Below, in pieces: positions 1 to 15,300 of a stretch of DNA of 64,000 nucleotides. How positions within the stretch are numbered: the stretch's first letter is position 1; the number at the start of each line of letters is the position of its first letter. Both the position numbers and the translations under genes were made by a program. The stretch is from Microvelia longipes (Eukaryota; Arthropoda; Insecta; Hemiptera; Veliidae). The stretch lies in assembly GCA_018340805.1 (NCBI GenBank), contig JACMZG010001870.1, positions 52,500,143 to 52,564,142 on the forward strand, read 5' to 3'. Below the pieces are notes generated by a model that did not search any database, had not been told where the DNA came from, and was given only the letters and a program-made list of their open reading frames with translations.

Positions 1-717
1 CGCCCCTAAGTGGGACATATAGCAATTTTAATTAAATTTAATTAAAGTAACTCCTACGTAGCCGGCATAGTAACAGGTCCGGTACAATTTTTAAAACGAT
101 ATCTTCATTAGAAGCTGATCAACTCGGGGTCATGCATTTAAAATGCACCACCCTGTTAAACTTCAAAAAGTTCCGCTTTATAAACTCTCTACCCCGGAGC
201 GCGCCTTCCGACCATTTTATCCCAGACGAATAATTTTCGTATTAACTTTTATTCCGAACTAAAAAACCGGTTACTAGTCGAACAAGATTTACAAGTTTTC
301 TTCTAGTTGTTCAAGTTTTTATCTATAACCCGACGGCTGTTGAACTAATATCTCAAACAGAACAGCTTTAAATTGTTTAGCATCGTGAATCCATTATAAA
401 TAAGTGCTAACGATCCCAGAAGGGAATCAGCTGTTGACTAGTCAGAACTTCACTCGCAAGATCAAAAATAATCCCTCTACAATACTTCTACAATATCTAA
501 TACTTGTTACTCAGCTTTTTCCGTATAAATCAATTAAAGGGAAAAGCTCCAGATACCGGACCAATATCCTTTATTTCTTGCTCAGGTTTTTGGATAATGA
601 TTTATGGTCAGAAGAGAAACGCATCAACTTGTTATTTAATTTTTTGAATTTTTAAAGAAAATGCGTCGCTTTATTCAACAGGTTGTACACAATTATGCTC
701 ATCCTTGTTTAATCAAC

Positions 718-855
718 ATTTCGAGCACTCATATAGAGGGCGAGTCCATACTAAGACCAAAGCCAGCTCTCTTATAGAGGGTGAGTCCATACTAAGACCA
801 GAGGTAGCCCTCATATCGAGAGCGAGTCTATATTAAGAACAGAGCCAGCTCTCTT
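718..855. repeat. Degenerate tandem repeat, about 60 bp x 2-3
   Basis: The phrase GAGTCCATACTAAGACCA, preceded by AGAGGGCG or AGAGGGTG, recurs twice. A third, diverged version reads GAGTCTATATTAAGAACAGA. Each ends in a GCCAGCTCTCTT-like segment. Confidence 0.6.
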
Positions 856-3800
856 GATTGCCTCATCTGTTAGGCTCATGCTTTTACGATGACTTATGAT
901 GACTTTTATTCTTATAGAAAGTTTTAATTTTTTTATTTACAACAATAGAGCGAAATTTTTCATTTCTTAAAGTTTAAATATATTTGTAAATAATATTCTC
1001 CAAATGAAAGACAAGAAGGTTTGAAAGGGCTTCACACACATCAACTTCAAAGCAAGACGTACAAACAACCAAGTTTGATAACTTAATCTTTAAGTGAGGT
1101 AAACTAACGTCACTTAAAGTAAGACTTCCCTAAAACGAATAAACGTCCGTCTGTAAAACAATAGCTTTGATCCGGAACTCGGAAACGCATTGCCTTGGTA
1201 ATCAGATTAACTCTATGCCACTTTCAGAGTTATATTATTAGCCGTGTCAATTTCAGCTTTGTGAAGCAGGGTATTCGTGAATATTAAGTTGCAGGTACCA
1301 GAAAGGTGAAAAATCTTTGAAGAATCTCTTTAAGAAAAGTGTTAAAACATTGAGGAATGCAAAACGGTTCCTCTTAAAGCCATCATCAGTTCCATAAAGT
1401 CAAGAAAGATTAATAAATAATGTGGCTAGAGATGGCACTCATGAGAGGTTTAAAGCTCTTTGCAAATACAAAAAAATCTCACAACTTTTAGTAGTTTTGC
1501 TCTTCCTCAGAATGTCACGATTATCCGAAGCTCTAAGTATTATTACTTCGGTTACCCTCGACCTCAAAATGTCTAAACCAGGGGGAGGGGTGGTTAACTT
1601 AATCGGAGAAAAGTTTGGATTCCATTAATGCAAGCTACTAAAAATCAGCGCTGCGATGAACCGGCGTGGAGAACTCATAAAATAATCCCGGCAGCTTTCC
1701 ATAAATAACCGATTATTTTACTAAATTTAAATTTATGATCAACATGGCAACAATTTTCATGGGGGCAAATTTGATGTAAATTATAAAAAAACATTAAAGG
1801 GAGAAAAATGACCTAGTAGTCGACATAAAAAAAAACAACTATTAAAATTTTGTGTCATGCCTGACAGAGTCCAATTGTTTCTTGTGGTTTCAGAATAAAG
1901 TAAATCAACAACAATCAACTCTTCTAGTTTCTATTCCCCCTTAAATTCTTTCTTTTCTAAACGTCTTAGAAAAATCAAAAAGGCGGACAGTTTAAATGTT
2001 TAATCATACAAACTTTAAATTAGATTAAAGACGTATCAAAGTGAATAAGTGTCCTTAATTTTAGATGTCTTTGACTTCTTTTTGAGAAGAAGTCCGATCT
2101 TCGACAGGAATTGAATCGAGTAGGACGGAAAAGTCCACTGTCAGCTGTTTTATTGCAAATATACTGAGAGTAAAATCAGCTGTTTTATTACACATTCTTA
2201 GTCAATATCAAGGACAACAGAATTACATGTAATTGTAATGTGTAATTTATATAAAACACATTAAGTACAGTTGCACAACAAAGTCACATAATGCGTAGTA
2301 TTTAGTCATAACAACCTAAACACTTTTAAAATCACATCTGTTTTGTTGGGAAATCTAACAAACGAAGGAATTTCGCAGATCGTGAAGACGGACAAGGCAA
2401 CACCTCCACATTCCAAACTAGCTCATTTGATAAGACCAAAAGTCGGTCGCTATCAGTAGACAACTTTTTCACCCTAAATTTCCAAAGAAATAACATGAAA
2501 AGTTATTATGAAATACCGCGAACGAAAATACCGTGTATTAACATTTGGAACAAGACCGCTGATCTCACCTGGATCCTTCATTGTACCTAAAAGAAATGCT
2601 TAGTTCTTAAGGTAATGGAGGGTGTAAAATATATCTACCACCTATTGGCGAACAATGTTAATAATCTTAGCACAAAGTCCTTAGGCGAGGTAAGTTTTAT
2701 GCGCCAGCTTGCAGATATGCATTGAGTGCACACACAGTATTCCTTGTGTATTGCATTTTATTGCAATACATTCCATACAGTCAGCGTCAGATACACTAAG
2801 TGAGGCGGCGAGAGTGAAAAGGAAGACGTTACAAATCACATCGGTCTCTAACAGATATTTAGTAACAGAGAAGTTACATAACTCAGCTGAGAGAATTATA
2901 CATCGAGTAGCAAACAAACCGTGACCATATGAAAACATTCATATGCCACATCGACAATTCATATTCAGCTTTCATACCATCTCGAATCTTTGGCAATGGA
3001 AGCTACATCAGACTTCCGATGCCATTTCTTAAGGTTTTGCTTTCCTTTAAAATAATCTTATTTCGCATTAAATCCTAACAATTTCACCCCGACGAGTCGA
3101 ATGTGGGGCGTGCAAATATATCTATATATTTATCAATAGATAGCAAATATATCTGTTTCAGTCTATACGTAACCAGGGCTTACACATATCGTAACGAAAA
3201 TTGGAAAAACAGGGTCGCTTTGTAACAGTCTTAGTAACGCCTGCTTTAAATTACAAGCATAAAGAACGAGCATAGGCTCTATCAGCTGATATCGCCACCT
3301 CTTATTAATAAAATTACCCTCAAGTATGTTGTATAGACCTAATGAAATAGAAGATGAGCTAATAACTGTAGACAAGTAGGTCACAAGGTGTCTTTGCCGT
3401 CCCCAATGCTGCCTCCCTGTATATTGCCGCCTCTCATCTGTAAGATTTGTATTGACCTGTTGGTTGCCGTGGTAACCCTCTCAGACTCCCACTATATAAC
3501 CTTCACTCGACTTACAAAGGTTATTATCATCACGCTGCAGAGCTGTCACGTGACCGATAAAAACAAAAAGTCATTCAAGAGCCTGGAGCTCATCAAGGAT
3601 AATATCCGCGGAAACAGCCTCAGATGGAATCTTACCACTAGTTACAGCGCTTGTCTACAGTTGTAGAGTCAGCATTTTACAGCCGCAATATGTTCAGCAA
3701 TGGATTGTATGGATTGATTTATTAAGGCAAACCCCTTCAAAAGCGTCTTTTTACATTTCTATAAAGGGATGCAACAAATAATTTTTACAGATATTAAGAC

Positions 3801-4143
3801 TATACACTTTTAATGACCAATCCTATGATTACACTTTGGAGAAAATTGTCGTTATTTTTTTTTAAAAAAACTCAGCTAAAAATACAAAAAATCACAAATA
3901 ATAGAAAACCTTGATGTTATTGACACGAGCAACGAATGGACCGAGTCTAATATTTCAATCACTATTGGTTGAGATTTTTTATAACTTAACAAAACATATT
4001 ATTTTATCTCAGCATAAAATTATATCCTCTTAGTGGTCATTTTAAGCCGCTAAGAGGTTAGATTTCTGAAACAGAAACACCACAATTGTGAAGTCCGAAT
4101 TACTCACACAACTACATATTTTGCTGCGTCAACTTCATGATGG

Positions 4144-4263
4144 TGACGTCTCAAGTCCATATTTAGGCGTCTTAACAACAATATGGGTTGCATTTTAACT
4201 CCATAAATGTTACGTCACGAATCTATAATAGTGACGTCACAAAGACCTATAATTATGACGTCA
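4144..4263. promoter_or_regulatory. Cluster of CRE-like TGACGTCA sites
   Basis: Four CRE/ATF-like sites fall within 120 bp: TGACGTC at 4144-4150, TACGTCAC at 4211-4218, the palindrome GTGACGTCAC at 4231-4240 and TGACGTCA at 4256-4263. CREB/ATF bZIP proteins are known to bind TGACGTCA. No gene is recognised next to it, so a regulatory role is only a possibility. Confidence 0.3.
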
Positions 4264-5502
4264 TATAATTTTCTACATTATGTGTAGTCGACCTATGTTG
4301 CCATAATATCCTTGTCTGTTGAGAATCACAACCCAAACAACACCTAGCAGGGGGCGGCAACATAGGAGCGGGAGAGAGAGGCAGAAGCAGACTTTCATTT
4401 ACAGTTTTGTTGTCTATATCAGACAGAGAGGCGGTAAGGACCGTTTCGAGCGATAGAATACCTTAAAATTCAACTTATTTTAGCGATGCCTCTAACCATA
4501 GATTTGAGAAGCTCGTTTCCGCCTCTTTCTTATTCAAGGGGGCGGAAAACTCAACCGGTATAAATACAAATGATAGCGCTTCTCCTGAAATCCCAAGTGG
4601 AACATAATGCAAGGACAGAAATGGGGAAATATAACTCCGACAAAAAACTCTTTTGAAAAAAATATGGCACCTCATTAAAGCGAAGCTTTCACACTTGAAA
4701 CTATATTTTCCTTTAAAAAACTGACAATGTATAAGACAACCTTGCGCCCTGCATAGTTAACCTTAATTGCTTCACATACCAACATCCCTATAATGTAAAA
4801 CGTATATATTTTACACGTTTAAGAGCTTTCCGGCCAATCAGAGTATTCACCCAGTGGAAACCACCTCAGGTGGGTCGTTTCACTATACTCAAGATATATT
4901 ATTGTATACTATTCTATTACTAAAATTAAAAGTATAGTCCTCACTGCTTTCAGTTCTTTTTAAGCTGCTGCAGCAAATTAGCTTCATTTTAAAAAGCTAT
5001 ATGTGTGTAATTAGTGTTTCGAAAGAAAATTTTAAGCTAGTAAATCATGAATTGAAAATAAATGCAATTACTCTTAAAGGATCAATTATAGACTGAATGG
5101 AGAGGGGCTGAAAAAATGTACGCCCCCCCCCCTCACATACTATAAATTGAGAGCGGTTTTAGCTATTAAGCTGAAACATGTAAGAGTTCTACAAAGAAGA
5201 CAACCTACTATTCACATCATAATAGCAAGAAATGCTTAAAATCAAGAGCAATATGAAGAGAAATTTAATTTTTGGACCACCTTGTGTAAGACAGTTCAAA
5301 ATGATTACTAAGCTTCTAACAAATACATATTAAGCACGGAAGCGATAGTCCCGAGAGACTGAAATCCGACACGGATATAGCAAGATAAGTTGTACAAATA
5401 TTTTACTTGGAAGTCTGGAGTTGAATACAGCGAGAATTCATCGGCTGCACCCAGGTAAAATTTTAACAGGAAATGAAACCAATTAAGTTTAACCACTTTG
5501 AA

Positions 5503-6065
5503 CAAAGAGACTAATAATAAGAGGGAGAATACGACAGCTCTTATCCATTCCTGAGTAGCTTGGTACCACCATTGTACAATTTTCATAATAATTACAATTT
5601 CACGTAAATAATCATATTATTTTCCGACTATATAGTCATAAATTAAGTAGAATGAATTTAAAATCAGTTTTAAATATTATCTATTGAATTTATTCTTTAA
5701 ATATCTGTGTATAAAGTGATTTATTGGACGTCAATCAAAAGTTACCGCCGTTTGCTGGGTGAGTAATAAATATGGGCTTCGATAGGGGTTGTAGATAGGT
5801 GGGGAGTCTCTAGTCTTCATCTAGGTATCAGTTATAGTTTATTGCATTAAGTTAGTTAATGTAGTTAAAAATGAATATATAATATATAAAGGAGTGGAAG
5901 TAAAGGTTGTAATACTATCAAGTAGTTCCGAACTTATTCTGACACTAGGCATGCTCTGGTAGGAGTAAGTACAGTTATGGCACCTCATGCAAACTGTCAC
6001 ACTTCCAGACCCCTTATCCCTGTGTTATTCTACTTAAGTCCTCCCTTTAAGGATAAGTCTCTTTC
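5503..6065. mobile_element. hAT-like MITE, CAAAGAGACTA family
   Basis: Terminal inverted repeats begin CAAAGAGACTAATA and end in AAGTCTCTTTC. The flanks are ACTTTGAA (5495-5502) and ACTTTAAA (6066-6073), an 8-bp duplication with one mismatch as hAT transposases make. The interior matches the copies at 27.1 kb and 40.6 kb. The minus-strand open frame at 5308-5586 overlaps this element and is not a gene. Confidence 0.7.
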
Positions 6066-6279
6066 ACTTTAAATAAGCAGATTAATATGCCTCTGACAAA
6101 TGCATTTAACAACATAATATGCTTCTAAGAGCAAAATATCTTACTAAAAAATCAAATTGAAACATGTAAGTTCGAATGGAAGTAGAAAGAGTCTGTTACT
6201 ACACGAACAGCAAGCCATACAATCAGGAGAAAATTTTAAAACCAAAGTAATATTACAGGAGCCGGAACTGAAAACCCCT

Positions 6280-6620
6280 GACTTTGTAATGCTTCAAGCA
6301 ATTTCTAATAGACCTTAAATGATGAAGAAAAAAATATAATCTACCTAATCCAGAGTGGAGCCCATCATATGACGACGCACACTTAAAATTTTAGAAAACC
6401 ACAACAATTATAGGTTTCTGGAAATAAGTGGTTGACCCTGTTAGTCGTGTGCACAACTTGAGAAGACAACATTTTTTAAAGGTGACAAAATTGTCAAAAA
6501 ACGAGTATTTATTTATCCTATGACTTAGGTCATGCAACCTAAGTCATATTAAAGCATTTGCAAAATGATTTAATAATGGATAAAACGTATGCATTTTAAG
6601 TCATACGTATATGACGTCAT
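6280..6620. repeat. Diverged partial copy of the 37.7-kb foldback element
   Basis: It shares the stretch around CCAGAGTGGAGCC and the adjacent CTTAAATGATGAAG segment with the long inverted-repeat element at 37.69-38.34 kb. It represents roughly one arm plus the middle. No coding sequence is seen. Confidence 0.45.
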
Positions 6621-6631
6621 ATTTTAATTTC

Positions 6632-6760
6632 ATGCTCTAGTAGGAGTAATGAAGTACAGTTATGGCACCTCATGCGAACTGTTGCATTTCCCAGACCCTT
6701 TATCGCTGTGTTATTCTATTAGGTCCTCCCTCAAAGGATAAGTCTTTTTTATTTCATACG
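6632..6760. repeat. Fragment of the CAAAGAGACTA MITE
   Basis: It contains the internal phrase GTACAGTTATGGCACCTCAT, followed by the AGACC...TATC and GTCCTCCCT segments seen near the right end of the copy at 5.5-6.07 kb. It lacks intact ends. Confidence 0.5.
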
Positions 6761-7032
6761 TCATAAAATATGACGTATGAAATCAAGTCAGCAATTTTTT
6801 GTAGGAAATTAGCTGACTTTGCTTAAGTTAATAATTTTTTGATTGTTTTGCGAATACCATAACTTTGAACCTATGAGACTGGATTTATTATACATTTTGT
6901 TAGCTTTAATGTTCTCTTGAATTTTTCCATAAGACCATCAGGGAACCGCTTATTTCAAGAAATTTAAAATGTGTCCTATTTTCTAAAACTTCAAAAATTG
7001 TAGCGGAATTGGTTAAAAATCGCGGAAAAATG

Positions 7033-7085
7033 TGTCTCACGCACAATTATATTGTTTGGCGAAATTCGGTAGTATCATATGATAT
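7033..7085 (+). repeat. Remnant matching the end of the hammerhead repeat unit
   Basis: CGCACAATTATATTGT is followed by TTCGGTAGTATCA and ATGATATA. The same blocks, in the same order, end the 315-bp unit of the 51.6-55.2 kb array (CTCGGTAGTATCAAATGATATA). Sequence further left is unrelated, so only the end is shared. Confidence 0.45.
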
Positions 7086-9549
<2,464 letters not shown>

Positions 9550-9559
9550 ATACTGAGTC

Positions 9560-10145
9560 AACCAATCAGAGTAGCTAATTTATTTGCAACGAATCAACCC
9601 TGAGTCAACCAATCAGAGTAGCTAATTTATTTGCAACGAATCAACCAAATTTACTTCAACCAATCAGAGTAGCTAATTTATGCACGACTTCAACCAATCA
9701 GAGTAGCTAATTTATGCAACGAATCAACAAATTATACTGACTCAACCAATCAGAGTAGCTAATTTATTTGCAACGAATCAACCAAATTATACTGAGTCAA
9801 CCAATCAGAGTAGCTAATTTATTTGCAACGAATCAACCAAATTATACTGAGTCAACCAATCAGAGTAGCTAATTTATTTGCAACGAATCAACCAAATTAT
9901 ACTGACTCAACCAATCAGAGTAGCTAATTTATTTGCAACGCTGAGTCAACAATCAGAGTAGCTAATTTATTTGCAACGAATCAACCAATTATACTGAGTC
10001 AACCAATCAGAGGTAGCTAATTTATTTGCAACGAATCAACCAAATTATACCAACCAATCAGAGTAGCTAGCAACGAATCAACCAAATTATACTGAGTCAA
10101 CCAATCAGAGTAGCTAATTTATTTGCAACGAATCAACCAAATTAG
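9560..10145 (+). repeat. Minisatellite carrying about 12 CCAAT boxes
   Basis: The unit is about 35-56 bp long, with core CCAATCAGAGTAGCTAATTT and linker TGCAACGAATCAACCAAATT. Copies start near 9562, 9609, 9659, 9694, 9745, 9800, 9855, 9910, 9949, 10000, 10052 and 10101. Nearly every copy contains CCAATCAG, the optimal CCAAT-box core bound by NF-Y. Some copies are shortened, as expected from slippage or unequal exchange. Confidence 0.9.
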
Positions 10146-10506
10146 ACTGTTGAGCTAACCAGATTCCTTTAGTTTGTTTATTTCAATTCAAAATCAACCA
10201 ATAAAAATGATTGGACCAAATTATATTGATTCAACCAGTAAGATTAAATCCGTTTGTAACAAGATAAAACAAACCAACTGTGTTTATATAAAAACGAATT
10301 ACGTTTGATAAAGTTTTCGTTCACACGCGGAGTCATGCTCAAGGGTTTCAATCCATGTGAGTGTGAACATAAAAAAATAAAACCCATATAGATCCTTAAT
10401 ACGATCACTCCTCCAGGGACTTGAAGCCGGATTAAATACCCGCATAAAACCCAACATGTGAACATAAAATATAACTAACCCAGCTGAGACCCCTGGTGTT
10501 TTAAAG

Positions 10507-10808
10507 CATAGCATAGAGATATATACTAGAGGGGGCATAACCTATCTCATTACATTGAGGGACCTGAAACATCTTTTTGGGGCTCTGTGTAACCTCATTG
10601 AAACCTTCTTTGAGAGTAGGTTTAGGTTATAATAAATCAATTGTTTTCGGCTTCCCGCACATTCCTTGTATTTTCAACGCTTTACTGTATAAGTTACTGC
10701 AATTTTGTACTGATTGTTTAATTGTTTGTTTAAAGCGAGGAGGTCAGGTTACTTTTTCTCTGTTTCAAAATTTAAGCAATAAGGCCTCTTTAGTAATATA
10801 TCTGAATG
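10507..10808. mobile_element. hAT-like MITE, CATAGAGATAT family, copy 1
   Basis: It starts CATAGCATAGAGATATATAC and ends in ATATATCTGAATG. Perfect 8-bp duplications TTTTAAAG flank it (10499-10506 and 10809-10816). The interior shares the GGCATA-CCTATCT, GAGGCTCTG-like and TTTCGGCTTCCCGCACATT segments with the copies at 26.2, 59.5 and 60.1 kb. Open frames at 10244-10855 are shadows of this repeat. Confidence 0.8.
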
Positions 10809-10816
10809 TTTTAAAG

Positions 10817-11925
10817 CATGAAAACGTATTAATTAACACCAAATGGTTGAGATGATAAATAAGTTTTATGAAATGTTTCATATCAGCAAGAGCATGAATG
10901 TAAGAATCAGGTTTCTCATGGGTTGCCAAGCACGCTAATCAATTAAAATTGCCATTTAACAGTCTTCTTCGACAAAACAAACCTTAAAAATAGTAAAAAT
11001 AACAGAGGTATAAAAACATTCTGAATAATAACATAACCTTCTATTTCTTCGTAAACGAAAGTCACAAACTTCCGTAAGTTGACAAATAATAAATAAGTAA
11101 GCTATAAGTACTTAAACAAAGTGCAAAGAAAGAACTTACTTGACAACCATACGAGCAAGTAGGCTGGAAATGAGGGCCGGATGGTTTTCTTTACTCTGCA
11201 CTTCCGTCATGAAAATTTTATTTTATAATTTTTCCCAAAATAAACAAAACACACATTTTGATAAAAGCACAAAACTCAAAAAATGCGAACTCCAGGGGAA
11301 AAAAACCAATATTCGTTCACAATATCAAAAACACAAAAAAAAACAATTCGATAAAGTTTATTTTCAAACAAAATAAAGAGTTAGAAAAGAATCGACATTA
11401 AGTTAAGGCGACGTTGAACAGCCGAGACACGGGAATCATACTGAAGTGGTAAATCGAAGAAAGAAAGCAGAGGGGAATATCCCCCCCTTACTGCACTTGT
11501 AACAGATGAGCAACACTGCGCATGTCTCCCGCACTTGATGTATCTCCCTCTCAAAACAAAAGAGATACCAACCAAATAAAAAATTATACTTCAGTTTAAG
11601 TAGGGATACTTGTGATAATTATCGACGACTTATCGCTGGAATTCAAATTAAATTTTCGTAATATAATGACTTTTAGTTATTAAGTATAGCATAAACAACG
11701 GAGGCTTGTGTGGGGTGGAATGAATACAGGCTGTCAAATACGGAAGGAACTTTAAATATGCCAACTATTCCCCCAAAGTCATTTTTAAAATGTTACAAAA
11801 AGCAGGACGGCAAAAGAATTCTTTTAAAAATTCTTATTTTTCAAGCTACAAGAAAAACTCGATAGTTTTTTCTATCTAGTAAAGTGGTACCCGATCAACT
11901 CGTGGTCCATGAGAAAGTATCAAGC
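10817..11925. other. No gene recognised
   Basis: AT-rich unique-looking sequence. Open frames at 11140-11376 and 11381-11575 have no recognisable domain. Confidence 0.45.
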
Positions 11926-11929
11926 AGTT

Positions 11930-12318
11930 CGTAATGGGTGTCCGTGCGAGGTTGCAAGTGGTACACAGACCATTGGGTGTCCATGCGAGGTTGCAAGTGG
12001 TACACAGACCATTGGGTGTCCATGCGAGGTTGCAAGTGGTACACAGACCATTGGGTGTCCATGCGAGGTTGCAATTGGTCCACAGACCAGTCCATGCGAG
12101 GTTGCAAGTGGTCATTGGGTCCATGCGAGGTTGCAAGTGGTACACAGACCATTGGGTGTCCATGCGAGGTTGCAAGTGGTACACAGACCATTGGGTGTCC
12201 ATGCGAGGTTGCAATTGGTCCACAGACCATTGGGTGTCCATTGCGAGGTTGCAATTGGTCCACAGACATTGGGTGTCCATGCGAGGTTGCAATTGGTCCA
12301 CAGACCATTGGGTGTCTG
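11930..12318. repeat. Minisatellite, 39-40 bp x 10
   Basis: The repeated phrase ATGCGAGGTTGCAA is followed by GTGGTACACAGACCATTGGG or the variant TTGGTCCACAGACC. Copies begin near 11944, 11983, 12022, 12062, 12094, 12123, 12163, 12202, 12241 and 12279. Because the main period (39) is a multiple of three, several frames on both strands stay open and give spurious repetitive proteins. Confidence 0.95.
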
Positions 12319-15300
12319 TGGAATAAAAATAGATGCATCTAAGGTACTTATTGCTATACTAGTTTACAGGCCTGATTGATTATGATGACGCCTCTTTGCT
12401 TTTTAAACAATTCCCTAACTATATGAAGGGTTTGACAAAAAATTTAAAAAAAAAATCATTATACTTTATCTCAACAAATCAATTTGTTTGTTAGAATAAA
12501 CAACAGCTTGATTGTTTGGATGAAGCGGATTGCCCAACGAAAAACTCTCGACTTGTTATATGCTCATATTTATTCCATACACTATACTCATGCTTACATA
12601 TCCAGCAAATGTTCGATATGCTTTACGATTCCGCTGCACAAGGTTATGTATAGTAAGTTAGTTATTAAATTTTAGGATTTTTTTGGGATTACAATTTTTT
12701 AACATCCTTAGGAGCAAAGATAACAAATTACCAGGTTTGGATAAGAAGGGGTAGTTATAACCTTAAATAAAAATAATCTCCGTTCCAAAATGAGGTAAGC
12801 GTGATTTTTGCAGCGCTAGCAGCATACAGCGCTAGGCAATAGAAGCGGCTTCATTTTGGAAAGCGTTGCTTGAGATTATTCAGATAGGGTGCACGCTATT
12901 ATTTTTTGGTGGAACCTGAAGCTTTCCCCATGAGGTTTCCAGCAGGTTGGTAATGTTTAGCTTTGTGGCATGAGATAATGGGATTAATAAAGGAATACCT
13001 AGTTAAAATATAATGCCCTAGTCAATACAATAATTTGACAAACTAATATTAATTACCCAGTTTAATTCATTGTCAATCAATCAACTAATAGTTTGTTAAA
13101 CAGTGCTCTGAAAAATAAATTAGCACTCCGAAGTACAATTTAAACTGAACTTCTTACCTTGAAAATAATATAAATGATCTCAAAAACATTATAAATTCAC
13201 ATGATTTCAATTTACAACCAGTCTGGAATTAATTATCTACATAATCATTTTCAAGCTAAGTCCATAAATAAATCTCTCTTATCTATGGATTGAAGCGATT
13301 TAAAACTAAAATGAACACAATATAGTTAAACAAATTAATTAATGATGCCTTTACAGTGATAGGAAATTAAAATATTATTGACACCATAAATGAAACAAAG
13401 AATAGATTGTACTTAAACAAAAACATGGCGATTTAATGTTATGAGAAATCAACACTTAACACTACAATGACAAAGCTCATATAGTGAACAATAAAAAAAT
13501 AGCACTGATAATACTCGATGGACAACACTAGCTGTCATACATACAGCGACAAAACTATTAAAAAATAAAAAGCAATGGAGATAAAATTTATCAAACCAAT
13601 ACAAATAACACAACTATTAAATGTTTTATTTAATAAGTTTATTTACCAGGATCTCTGAATACATGCCGAATATGTAACTTCACACGGACAATACCACGTA
13701 CAAACCATCTAACCTTACCTACTGAAATACATAAATTAATAACTTTAAAAGACTTAACATAAAACTGGAAACGTTATCGATACCTCTCAGACAAACGCGA
13801 ATAAATAAAAACATTAATGGAAAACTTACAAACTCTATACGACTGTACAATGGAAACAAGTACTATAATTTCACTGACAACCTTGCTGACAAACACCGCA
13901 CATTATGGAACGCTACTCTTTACTGTACAAAGCCTTCGACAGCACCTACCAACCTTCATTTTCTTTAAGAACACGAATTTATTATTAAAATAAATCTGAT
14001 GGTTCTTGGGCGAAATCAAAAACTGATAAGGAAGAAGTTTTTCCTCAGCAACTTAGCTATCTTTTGTCTCCTCATCGAGACATCCGAGACCAAGAAGATA
14101 TCTAAATTATTTAAGATTTCCCTTTAAGACGCCAGTAGTCACCTCCATTTAAAGCATTCAATCTTATCAGACGTTAAGTTTAATATTAAAATCCTTTGGT
14201 TACGACTTCATAGCGTCTGAAATCCATGATCATCGCCCCAAGAAAGGAATAATTTTTTTTCCTTTTTCTGCAGCTATGTTCTTAAGAACTATCAATTTTC
14301 ACAACCAATGAGAATTCTCGACTATCATAATGATCCCAAAACCCGTCCATACTATCGATACATCATAGGTGAAATCCTCAAAAAACTTCTATACTCAAAC
14401 AATATCTTCTCAATCGCCTCACTAGTTTGGGATCAGTTCCCACAGTTCAACAATCTACAATGCAATTGACGTTGATATCATTGTCCCTTAAAATAAAAAA
14501 AATATTGTTCAGCAGTCTTCCTTGATGAGGCTTGGGACGTCGATAGAGTTTGGTATGCTGACTTACCACGGAAATTCAAGAGCGTCCTTCCTTTCACTTA
14601 CAACCTTATCCTTCCTCTCAAACCGATACTTTACAGTCAGTTTAGGCTAATGTTGGACTCCCTCATGACAGTATTTTAAGATCTATTCTGTATTCCTTTT
14701 AAACCTATGATATACAGAAACCCCACCAACAATCATTGCTACCTCTGCCGACAGTAAAACTATTTTTTCTTATCACGATAACTAAAAAAACAGCTATTGA
14801 AAACACTCGAGACAAAATTCACCTTCTATAGCCTTGGTTGAGGAAATGGAGAATTAAAATCACAAAACACAAATGTGCTCATCTCACTTTTGCTCTTTGA
14901 ATTTAACTCTTGTCCTGCAGTCACTCTCAATCAAGTTCCTATTCCTTAATCTACCTCCGTCAAATACCAAGTCCTTAACTTGAACAGAGGATTAAACTTG
15001 CAACTACATGCCAAAATTAAACGTAATGACAGTTCAAGACAAAAAAAGTGCTTGGGTCTATGATCTGTAAGTATGGGGTAGCATCAAGCCTTCCAATTTC
15101 CAACGTCTTCGAATCCTAAGTAAAAAATGCTTTGAAAAATTACAATGAATGATCGAAGTACCAAGAGTTGAATATTGGCAAGACTGAAATGTTGCACTCA
15201 ATACACGATGATATAAGGGCTTATTATAAGTCTATGACCTTGGGATCAAGGAGCAATTAAGGACTAAAGAATGAGTTTGTGATATTTATGCTCGAAATAG

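Larger units (their letters stand above)
1..5494. other. No gene recognised
   Basis: Short open frames here (for example 404-655, 1422-1628, 3388-3666) have no recognisable domain, no convincing splice context and AT-driven composition. Apart from a small degenerate tandem repeat and a cluster of CRE-like palindromes, listed separately, I see nothing functional. Confidence 0.6.

Noticed and set aside
3388..3666. 92-codon open frame with several cysteines
   Set aside because: No signal peptide, domain, splice sites or neighbours support it; kept as non-coding.
10244..10855. Three open frames of 73-92 codons
   Set aside because: All overlap or abut a hAT-like MITE and show no protein family.
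11876..12379. Five overlapping repetitive open frames on both strands
   Set aside because: They arise from a 39-bp minisatellite whose period keeps all frames open; there is no start context, domain or splice evidence.
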